Positions 23,601 through 36,500 of a DNA stretch of 64,000 nt are shown here, one piece after another (the stretch's first letter is position 1; each line of letters starts with the position of its first letter). The notes under the pieces were generated by a model, which made no database searches, had not been told where the DNA came from, and saw only the letters and a program-made list of their open reading frames with translations. The stretch spans positions 58,955,973-59,019,972 of the forward strand of contig CM034542.1 in assembly GCA_020002185.1 (NCBI GenBank), in the 5' to 3' direction. The translations under genes and the position numbers were made by a program. The DNA comes from Paraescarpia echinospica. Its lineage: Eukaryota; Annelida; Polychaeta; Sabellida; Siboglinidae.

Positions 23601-26600
23601 TATCGCGATGTATAAAGGCGGTGACGAGACAAGCAAGCAATTACCGTCCAATATCGATTCTGCCAGTCTTGTCAAAAATTCTAGAAAGATTAACGTGCAA
23701 CAGATTAATGACTTTTATAAACAAACATAACATTTTATATGATTATCAATTTTAATTTAGGAAGAAGCATTCTGCAAACATGGCTGCAACTAGTAGATAA
23801 AGTAACTACAGCTAGAAACAGTGGTCATTATGAACTGGGACTCTTTCTTGACTTCAGTAAAGCTTTTGACACAGTTGATCATTCAATATTACTTAATAAA
23901 CTAGAACATTATGGTATTAGAGGAAAAGCACTTGCCTGGCTTGAAAGTTATTTGTCCAATAGAAGGCAGTGTGTTTTATTTGACGGTATAAAATTGAACT
24001 TCCAGCCTATATGCTGTGGTGTTCCACAGGGGTTAATAATAGGGCCATTGTTAATTTATATTAATGACAATGTTAATGTATAAGATATCATTTTCCCTAT
24101 CATATTTGCAGATGATACAAATGTTTTTGTCAATGGTAACAAGCTTAGTGAGCTGGAAATTGTTATGAATCAAGAACTGCAAAAATAGTTATTTGGTTAA
24201 CCAGTAATAAACTCTCTTTAAATATAAGTAAAACACATTTTATTGTTTTCAAGTCAGTAAATAAAAAGGTATCTAATCCAATCAGCATCTTTATTGATGG
24301 ACTGCAAATTACTCAAGTTGAAAACACAAAGTTCTTAGGAATTATAACAGATTCTAATTTGTCATGGTCTTTTCAAATACAGTACATAAAAGGTAAAATG
24401 GCAAAAGCTGTTGAATTATAAGTAAAGCAAGAAAAACATTGAGTAAATCATCCCTTCTGATTTTATTTTATATGTTTTTGTATCCGTATCTAACTTATTG
24501 CATCAAAATTGAGGGGAGGAACCAGTAACACACATCTTAGTTCCTTATTCAAATTATAGAAGTATGCAGTTTGTCTAATTATGTCAGCTCCATAAAGAGC
24601 GCACACAGACCAATTCTTCACGAAGCTGTTGATTTTACCAATAAGAAAAATCTACAAATACATGTACAGTTATCCTGTGCATGTATAAAATTGTAAAGAC
24701 TATGTTATCATCGGTTATGACAAGGATGTTCATTAGAAATAACGAACTCCTCAATTATAGGACACACCATGTGGAGCTACTGCATGTACCGATTTCTAAA
24801 ACCAACGTATTATATAAAACCATTAGACATCAAGGTGTTAAGCAACAGAACTATTATAACAACTATGGATTGTACCTATTCACTTGCAACGTTTAAATGT
24901 CAACTCAAGAGATTTTTGTCAGTAAATAATATTAGTGACTTATATAATTAACATTCATTGTTGCATTCGTGACAATAGTATTGCTGTGATTTCTGTTGCT
25001 GATTTCTTTTCTTCAACTGCACAATCTGTTTGTTAAATTATTCTATGAGCACCGTGAAGTTACGTATGTATTACACGTATTGAGAGGGAACATCAGCCAC
25101 CGTGGCTTTGTACCCTCATTGTAGAAACTATGACAATGTATGTATCAATTGTACATCAAATATTGAATGTATTGTATCATAGTTTCTGTCATCATGATAG
25201 AAAAATCATTGATTTTAAGGGGGATGTTTCTCAACTTGCAATTGCAGGCTCCCAAAACCCTCCAACTACACCAAGAGCAGGAATTCTTTTGCTTGTGGGG
25301 ACTACATATATACCCATCGTGCACCCCCCCCACATATGGACCTGGAAATGGATAATTTAAAGCAGAAAGCAGTAGATGTTTCATAGTTGTGAAGCCCGTC
25401 TTACCCAATGTCTGGTCCACTTGAAAGTGGCGCGGTGCGTAACTGTCAACCAGGGGCTGTGTGCGAATGTACTTGCCTTCGATGCCCTGAAATGATGTTA
25501 GGGCAGAAATAATGTTAGGACGAGTCATAACACATACTGAGGGATTACACCTGTCAATTAAACTGCCCCCTACAATGGACTCAGCCCGTCAGTGTGACAG
25601 GGAAGGACTGACAATGTGACAAGATGATGGGGTGTCAGTGTGACAAGATGACGTAGTAACAATGTGACCAAATGACGGGGTGACATTGTGATGGGGTGAC
25701 AGTGTGACAAGATAATGGAGTGACAGTGTGACAAGATGGTGGGGTGACAGTGTGACAAGATGGTGGGGTGACATGATGACGGGGTGACAGTGTGACAAGA
25801 TGACAGATTGACAATGTGACAAGATGACCAGGTGTCAATATGACAAGATGACAGGGTGAGAGTGTGACAAAATGACCAGGTGTCAATGTGACAAGATGAC
25901 GGATTGACAATGTGACAAGATGACCTGGTGAGTGTGACAAGATGACCAGGTGTTAATGTGACAAGATGACAGGGGGGACAGTGTGACAAGATGACCAGGT
26001 GTCAATGTGACAAGATGACGGATTGACAATGTGACAAGATGACAGGGTGACAAGATGACGGGGTGACAGTGTGACAAGACGACGGGGTGACAGTGTGACA
26101 AGATGACGGAGTGACAGTGTGACAAGATGACAAGGTGACAGTGTGACAAGACGACGGAGTGACAATGTGACAAGATGACCAGGTGTCAATGTGACAAGAT
26201 GACGGGGTAACAGTGTGACAAGATGACCAGGTGTCAATGTGACAAGATGACGGATTGACAGTGTGACAAGATGACGGAGTGACAGTGTGACAAGATGATG
26301 GAGTGACAGTGTGACGGAATGACAGTGTGACAAGATGACGGAGTAACTGTGTTACAAGATGATGGAGTGACAGTGTGACAAGATGACAGGGTGTCAATAT
26401 GACAATGTGACAGAGTGACAGTGTTACAAGATGACGGAGTGACAGTGTGACAAGATGACGGAGTGACAGTGTGACAAGATGACGGAGTGACAGTGTGACA
26501 AGATGACAAGGTGACAGTGTGACAAGACGACGGAGTGACAATGTGACAAGATGACCAGGTGTCAATGTGACAAGATGACGGGGTAACAGTGTGACAAGAT

Positions 26601-29600
26601 GACCAGGTGTCAATGTGACAAGATGACGGATTGACAGTGTGACATCTTGACGGAGTGACAGTGTGACAAGATGATGGAGTGACAGTGTGACGGAATGACA
26701 GTGTGACAAGATGACGGAGTAACTGTGTTACAAGATGATGGAGTGACAGTGTGACAAGATGACAGGGTGTCAATATGACAATGTGACAGAGTGACAGTGT
26801 TACAAGATGACGGAGTGACAGTGTGACAAGATGACGGAGTGACAGTGTGACAAGATGACGGGGTGACAGCATGACAAGATGACAGGATGTCAATATGACA
26901 ATGTGACGGACTGACAGGTTTCTAGATTAGTGCCTCACCCCACGTGTTCCACCCACCTCCATACAACACAGCAGGTCCTCTATGACTGCTATCTCCTGTA
27001 TCTGTACTGGCAGGGAGCCGAGGGGAACAACATTCTGCAACAACACAAACTACTGCAAACACACATAATATGTCTGATTAGTGACAAGATTAGTTAAATA
27101 CATTTTCTTACTGTGATTTAGTAGCATACATAAACATTTTCTCGGCAAGATCTCATTAATTTGTCTTTACAATATCCATAGCTATATTTTCCCCAGCAAA
27201 TAATTGCACAGCAAACACCCATTCTTCCCTCCTGACTGACATATTGCTTGTCTTTTAACCCTAACCCTAACTCTTACCTCCTGACTGACATATTGCTTGT
27301 CTTTTAACTATTTTTTGATCAATTAAGAAATTGTCTGAAAATGAAGTACAACATAGTTAACCCTTGTTAATGTGAACATTGATCCCAGCCTCATGCATCC
27401 AGATAAACAATATTTGTTAGTAAATGAATCTCGCATATAACAGAAGTTCTGTTCCAGTGAAATCATATCTGGATGTGCATGTTTCCAGGTTATCAGGGTT
27501 GAAACTAATGAGTTTCCACCATCTTTATTTGTAGTAACAACATTTTTAACATAAAGTTATTACAGTCCTTCCCTACAAACATGCATCAAATATTTCCAGC
27601 CATCTTCTTTCATCATCTAAATATTCAAAATGTTTCCTAACTTTTAAATTATTAATTTCCCGAAATGATGATTATGACAATGAATAAACCATAAGAAGTG
27701 AAGACAATGACAAGACTCACTGTTGGATGTGCTTCTGGGACATTCACAAAGTCTGCCGTCAGATAAGTGCGGTGAAAGATCCAGTCGGGCTGCACAGGAA
27801 AGTTGACTGCAAGTAGATACACAAATATAACAGTGACAGGAAAAACTGCTAATTATATTAATAAACACATTCTTTATTCACGCCGCATTCTTTATCCCAA
27901 GTCATTGCTACTATAAGGTTTTGTGTATAATACGCCCCATGTATAATGTGCACCTTGAATTCTGCTAAATTCTGCTAAAATGTCTGTATATTATTAAAAC
28001 TTGTATCACACAAGCGTACAGACTTTAATAACAAACTGATACTTACAGCAGTTGAAGAGCAGGGCAGATTTCAAAAAGTACAATGAATTGTGTTTGCTTT
28101 ACTTGCTCAAAGACTAAACAGGAACAGAAACGAAAAATGTAAATATGGATTTAAAGGCATTTATATGGAAGTCAAAAATATAGATTTCAACCACAAAAAT
28201 GTGGGAAACCTGTTTACTCCATATTCTAACTCACAACTATCAACGTTGGCAAATTGTTTATGGATACTATCCCTGTAAATTTGCATTATTTTGCCTGCAA
28301 TAGTTGTATAAAAATAGGAAATAGTTGTGTGTAACACATAGTGGCAGTGGTTAGAGCAATACATTATGTCATCAAAGTTCAAATCCTGGACAATTTTGTA
28401 CATGCCCCATTGCATCACTGGCACAACAGGATCCCAGGAGACTCACCATTCCTGAGTTGTCTCTCCATGAGGACCCTGCGTGAGGCGTCAGACTGGCCCA
28501 CGGTGCCTCGGGTCGTCTCCTTCATTAGTCTCGCCTTGATCTACAATCATTTTACATTTCTGTCAGTGAACATATGGTTCTATATGGTATATGGTACATA
28601 CCGTATATATATATAGTACTCTGTAAGGTATATGGTACATACCGTATATATATATGGTACTCTGTAAGGTATATGGTACATACCGTATATATACACTGTA
28701 TATATATATATGGTACTCTGTATGGTATATGGTACATACCGTATATATATATATATATATGGTACTCTGCATGGTATATGGTACATACTATATATATATA
28801 TATGGTACTCTGTATGGTATATGGTACATACCGTATATATATATATATGGTACTCTGTATGATATATGGTACATACCGTATATATAAATATATATATGGT
28901 ACTCTGTATGGTATATGGTACATACCGTATATATATATATATGGTACTCTGTATGGTATATGGTACATACCGTATATATATATATGGTACTCTGTATGGT
29001 ACAGTATATGGTACATACCGTATATATAAATATATATATGGTACTCTGTATGGTATATGGAACATACCGTATATATATATATATATATAGTACTATGTAT
29101 GGTATATGGTACATACCGTATATATATATATGGTACTCTGTATGGTACAGTATATGGTACATACCGTATATATATATATATATGTATGGTATATGGTACA
29201 TACCGTATATATATATATGTATGGTATATGGTACATACCGTATATATATATGGTACTCTGCATGGTATATGGTACATACCATATATATATATATGGTACT
29301 CTGTATGGTATACATTTTTTGTTATTGTCGGAATCAATGGTTTGAAAGATAATTAACTTCACAAATGAAAAATCCATTGTGCATAGAAAACAAAAAGAAT
29401 GACAAATGATAGGCAGACAGCATCGTTCCACATTGTATGAGGCCCGTTCATCGTTCCACATTGTACGAGGCCCGTTCATTGCTTAGTTGTCTGCTAGATG
29501 TGACAACATGTGGCTTGTCTTGGACTCAGATTCCTATTCAGTGAATTTTACGTTGTTTGGGAACATTTTAGCATTATTAGTTAATTAATATATATATGCA

Positions 29601-30484
29601 TTGTATAGACTACTGGTTATTCTGAATTAAAACAACTGATTTAAAAACCGTATAAAAAAAACAGTTCATTGGCATACAGGTACACGGTACTTGATACTAG
29701 TGAACAACTCAATGATGATACTACACAGTTACCTGTGGCCTGCCACAGTGAAGTGCGCAGTAAGTCACACAGGCCTGTTCTGCAGGTGAGCCAAAAGGTC
29801 ACGTTCCAACAATTTCATGATTTTGGTAGAAATGTATACCTTATAATTTCATCTGTTAATGTCAAGTTAATTTTCTTCAACAAATAATCAAAAACAATTC
29901 ATACTAAATGTTTGGTTGTTACGGGCATTGGGTTTTCACACTGCCCAATTGTCAAACCTGTTTTTCTCAAAATGTCACTTTCTAAGCGTGCATCATTTTT
30001 TAGCCATTCATCAACAACTACTGAAGATATTTCAACAAATGCAGCTTCACTTTGAAGCTTATAATCTGTGGAGTCCTAAAAGGTATAACATTCTATGTCA
30101 CAGTTGCAACTTTCCTACGTTCCTGTGGCTGGTCACATATAATATCATATTCCAGAAATACCTACTCACTGATGTGCCTAGGGGATTATTACTGTGCCTA
30201 ATGGATTATCACTGTGCCTAGGGGATTATCACTGTGCCTAGGGGATTATCTAAATGCAGGAATTATGATAGAGAATGCAGTGTAATTATCATGAGAGTGA
30301 CAATTTGTGTAAGCAGATCCAGAGACAGAAACTTACCCCAAAAGGCACTGGCCTGGAGGGTGTACCCGTGTACAACGCTTACACAAAACATACAAAGACA
30401 TACACAACACACACCGGCAGACACACACAGATACACCTGCCTGTCCACCAGCACGCATGCATGCACAAGTGCACACACATGCAT

Positions 30485-30526
<42 letters not shown>

Positions 30527-33500
30527 GTGACTTACATCTTCGAGTTCATCCTTGGTGATCTTGCTCCCTGGGGCTGGGAGTTGGGCTACGAGGCTCCCGG
30601 GAGAGACGAGACTGACCCCTGCGGCCAGGGCGCGCTCCTCCGCGTTCCTCCGCAGGTAGAGCTTCGTCTGGGACAAACATCTCACATCACCTCTTTGTCA
30701 ATTCAGAGTGACTTCACATTGAATGGTGACAACATATCGAAAGAGTTTTTAGAAATAAATCAAAGTGAACTCGAGGAATGGATATTTCTATTACGTCCGT
30801 GGCGATCTTGTTGGACTAAACTGTTTGAAAAACCAACAAAGTGAACTGACGGGTTGATCTAAAGTATTCTGTGTTGTAGCTATCAATTCTCAACATGTCA
30901 ACACACCTTTCAGGATACCTTTACCTTACTTTGTAACTCTGTACATGTGTTTATAACTATATTTTACAATTGTGGAAATGGAGACAGTTGAAGTGTTATA
31001 CTTATTAAACACTGTCCCCATCCCTTTTATAACATGCGATACATTAATAACTGCCATGTTATAACAATATTAAACACTGTCCCCATCCCTTTTATAACAT
31101 GCGATACATTAATAACTACCATGTTATAACAATATTAAACACTGTCCCCATCCCTTTTATAACATGCGATACATTAATAACTACCATGTTATAACAATAT
31201 TAAACACTGTCCCCATCCCTTTTATAACATGCGATACATTAATAACTACCAGTTATAACAATATTAAACACTGTCCCCATCCCTTTTATAACATGCGATA
31301 CATTAATAACTGCCATGTTATAACAATATTAAACACTGTCCCCATCCCTTTTATAACATGCGATACATTAATAACTGCCATGTTATAACAATATTAAACA
31401 CTGTCCCCATTACTTTTATAACATGCGATACATTAATAACTGCCATGTTATAACAATATTAAACACTGTCCCCATTCCTTGTATAACATGCGATACATTA
31501 ATAACTGCCATGTTATAACAATATTAAACACTGTCCCCATCCCTTTTATAACATGCGATACATTAATAACTGCCATGTTATAACAATATTAAACACTGTC
31601 CCCATCCCTTTTATAACATGCGATACATTAATAACTGCCATGTTATAACAATATTAAACACTGTCCCCATCCCTTTTATAACATGCGATACATTAATAAC
31701 TGCCATGTTATAACAATATTAAACACTGTCCCCATCCCTTTTATAACATGCGATACATTAATAACTGCCATGTTATAACAATATTAAACACTGTCCCCAT
31801 CCCTTTTATAACATGCGATACATTAATAACTGCCATGTTATAACAATATTAAACACTGTCCCCATCCCTTTTATAACATGCGATACATTAATAACTGCCA
31901 TGTTATAACAATATTAAACACTGTCCCCATCCCTTTTATAACATGCGATACATTAATAACTGCCATGTTATAACAATATTAAACACTGTCCCCATCCCTT
32001 TTATAACATGCGATACATTAATAACTGCCATGTTATAACAATATTAAACACTGTCCCCATCCCTTTTATAACATGCGATACATTAATAACTGCCATGTTA
32101 TAACAATATTAAACACTGTCCCCATCCCTTTTATAACATGCGATACATTAATAACTGCCATGTTATAACAATATTAAACACTGTCCCCATCCCTTTTATA
32201 ACATGCGATACATTAATAACTGCCATGTTATAACAATATTAAACACTGTCCCCATCCCTTTTATAACATGCGATACATTAATAACTGCCATGTTATAACA
32301 ATATTAAACACTGTCCCCATCCCTTTTATAACATGCGATACATTAATAACTGCCATGTTATAACAATATTAAACACTGTCCCCATCCCTTTTATAACATG
32401 CGATACATTAATAACTGCCATGTTATAACAATATTAAACACTGTCCCCATCCCTTTTATAACATGCGATACATTAATAACTGCCATGTTATAACAATATT
32501 AAACACTGTCCCCATCCCTTTTATAACATGCGATACATTAATAACTACCATGTTATAACAATATTAAACACTGTCCCCATCCCTTTTATAACATGCGATA
32601 CATTAATAACTACCAAGTTATAACAATATTAAACACTGTCCCCATCCCTTTTATAACATGCGATACATTAATAACTCCCATGTTATAACAATATTAAACA
32701 CTGTCTCCTATCCTTTATAACATGCGATACATTAATAACTGCTATGTTATAACAATATTAAAACACTGTCCCTATCCCTTTATAACATGTATACATTAAT
32801 AACTGCCATGTTATAACAATAATATTAAACACTGTCCCTTCTATCCCTTTTATAACATGCATACATTAATAACTGCTATGTTATAACAATATTAAACACT
32901 GTCTCATTACTTATAACATGTATACATTAATAACTGCCATGTTATAACAATATTAAACACTGTCCCTATTCCTTTTGTATAATATGATATACACAACCTC
33001 GCCATGTTATAACAATATTAAACACTGTCCCCATCCCTTTTATAACATGCGATACATTAATAACTGCCATGTTATAACAATATTAAACACTGTCCCCATC
33101 CCTTTTATAACATGCGATACATTAATAACTACCATGTTATAACAATATTAAACACTGTCCCCATCCCTTTTATAACATGCGATACATTAATAACTACCAT
33201 GTTATAACAATATTAAACACTGTCCCCATCCCTTTTATAACATGCGATACATTAATAACTACCAAGTTATAACAATATTAAACACTGTCCCCATCCCTTT
33301 TATAACATGCGATACATTAATAACTGCCATGTTATAACAATATTAAACACTGTCCCCATCCCTTTTATAACATGCGATACATTAATAACTGCCATGTTAT
33401 AACAATATTAAACACTGTCCCCATCACTTTTATAACATGCGATACATTAATAACTGCCATGTTATAACAATATTAAACACTGTCCCCATTCCTTGTATAA

Positions 33501-36500
33501 CATGCGATACATTAATAACTGCCATGTTATAACAATATTAAACACTGTCCCCATCCCTTTTATAACATGCGATACATTAATAACTGCCATGTTATAACAA
33601 TATTAAACACTGTCCCCATCCCTTTTATAACATGCGATACATTAATAACTCCCATGTTATAACAATATTAAACACTGTCCCCATCCCTTTTATAACATGC
33701 GATACATTAATAACTGCCATGTTATAACAATATTAAACACTGTCCCCATCCCTTTTATAACATGCGATACATTAATAACTGCCATGTTATAACAATATTA
33801 AACACTGTCCCCGTCCCTTTTATAACATGCGATACATTAATAACTGCCATGTTATAACAATATTAAACACTGTCCCCATCCCTTTTATAACATGCGATAC
33901 ATTAATAACTGCCATGTTATAACAATATTAAACACTGTCCCCATCCCTTTTATAACATGCGATAATAACGCCGTATTGCATAGCAATATTAAACTTATGT
34001 CCCCATCAGCATAACATGCGATATTATGCTGCTGGCGTTATAACAATGAATGCTGTCCCCAGCCATAACATGCGATACATTAATAACTGCCATGTTATAA
34101 CAATATTAAACACTGTCCCCATCCCTTTTATAACATGCGATACATTAATAACTACCATGTTATAACAATATTAAACACTGTCCCCATCCCTTTTATAACA
34201 TGCGATACATTAATAACTGCCATGTTATAACAATATTAAACACTGTCCCCATCCCTTTTATAACATGCGATACATTAATAACTGCCATGTTATAACAATA
34301 TTAAACACTGTCCCCATCCCTTTTATAACATGCGATACATTAATAACTGCCATGTTATAACAATATTAAACACTGTCCCCATCCCTTTTATAACATGCGA
34401 TACATTAATAACTGCCATGTTATAACAATATTAAACACTGTCCCCATCCCTTTTATAACATGCGATACATTAATAACTGCCATGTTATAACTATATTAAA
34501 CACTGTCCCCATCCCTTTTATAACATGCGATACATTAATAACTGCCATGTTATAACAATATTAAACACTGTCCCCATCCCTTTTATAACATGCGATACAT
34601 TAATAACTACCATGTTATAACAATATTAAACACTGTCCCCATCCCTTTTATAACATGCGATACATTAATAACTGCCATGTTATAACAATATTAAACACTG
34701 TCCCCATCCCTTTTATAACATGCGATACATTAATAACTGCCATGTTATAACAATATTAAACACTGTCCCCATCCCTTTTATAACATGCGATACATTAATA
34801 ACTACCAAGTTATAACAATATAACAAATAGGAAGAATAACAATATTTGTACAACACTGTTAGTAGATTTAACGATTTAACTAAATTTGTGTCAGTAATTA
34901 ATACACACTTAAGAAATACACAAATGTCATGATATAATTACAACATTACAGTAATAATGTGTACTTTTCATATATTTAATTTCTATATAACTTCTTAAAG
35001 GTAGTAATACTGTTAGAGGTCTTTATGTTATCATCTAACATGTTCCACAGTTTCACACCATGTATTGTTACACTGCTTTTTTTTTTTTCTTACAAAAACT
35101 TGCCTTATATTTTTACTTTGGCGAGTGATATAGGCTGAGCCCAAGCTTATCTTGAACATATTTTGTATGTGTTCATCGTCAAAATGAGATTCATTTTTAA
35201 GACTAATACTTTGTGAAATTGTATGACTTTTTCCATACCGAATTTCATACAAAATAAAAAAGTAACTGTATCAAAGAACCTGACAGGTGAAAAAACAAGT
35301 ATTACACTCAGACTTGTGAACAAATCGAAGCCTGCTCTTACCAGTTCATTTATGAATGAGCTTCTCAATGAAAGAAAGGAAGATAAGTTGTTACTAATTA
35401 CCTCGCCGTCGTCACACAACTTGGACAAGAGATACACAAGTGGATCGAGGTCTCTGACACTGCAAGCAACACGTCACAGTCCTCAATCTCATACTGTCAT
35501 GGCAACCACTCATTATCTATATTATCTGCCACACATCTGTTCCATTCTAGTTGTCAATTTGTTTTATTTACTATGTACATTTGTAATGTAATATTCAAAC
35601 AATTAAATCATACTTCTGCTCTAATGATATGCATGTCCCATCAATGTCTGCCATTCTAGCTATCATCAATTACACATTCAATCTCTGGTGAACTCATCAA
35701 TAGTCATAGATCTATATTTTGCCAAGTTATGCATCATTCTTACATTTCTACATTATAACAGTTTGGATCGTTTTAAACTTGTGGTTACATTTACAATTAC
35801 ACCTTCATTATTAAGTTTAATCTGTTCTCTCTTTTTAATAATCCTCATAATCATATTAACACATTCCCCATTATTGAAGAGTCTTTTTAAAACTCATTAT
35901 CACCAGAACCTGACAATTATTTCTTTAAATGATATCTAAAACTCTGAGCAGAGACATGTTCTAGTCGCCACATACTTCTTGGACTTGAGTTCTTCATACT
36001 TGTTAAGGAACTCTGTGGGCGTAGATGTCGATTCTGCAATCTTCCTCTTTGCATTGTGAGCTGATACCTTCAACATGAAACAGACACATTATCACAGCTA
36101 GACACTATTTATTTACAATATATGTCACAGAAACTGGTGTCTAAAATGTCATACAAACTGAAGCACTAGAAAGAATCACATGAGTCTAACCATCGTATTT
36201 TCACAGTGATAAATATATGTGGAGCACGGTTATATGGTGATTAGGGCATTGGACTTTTAATCAAAAGATTCCAGGTTTTAATTCTTTTGCTGCCGTTTTA
36301 AACCTTGGACAAGTTTGTTCCCTCCACATTGCACCAGTTCATTCAGCTGTATACATCAATCCTGGCCGTAGAATATACCAGGGGGAAAACAGTACACCAA
36401 ATAAATCATTTTTGTGTGCAAATGTTTCAAAAATATAACTCCAGTGGATTACAACAAACATTACACAATGCTGTCAGGCAATGATCATTATTTCCCACAA

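Noticed and set aside
27255..27275. Telomere-like ccctaaccctaac
   Set aside because: Only two units within a short local duplication in an intron.
27905..27960. DNA transposon end (gtataatacgccccatgtat)
   Set aside because: Only a short resemblance to transposon termini; no inverted partner found nearby.
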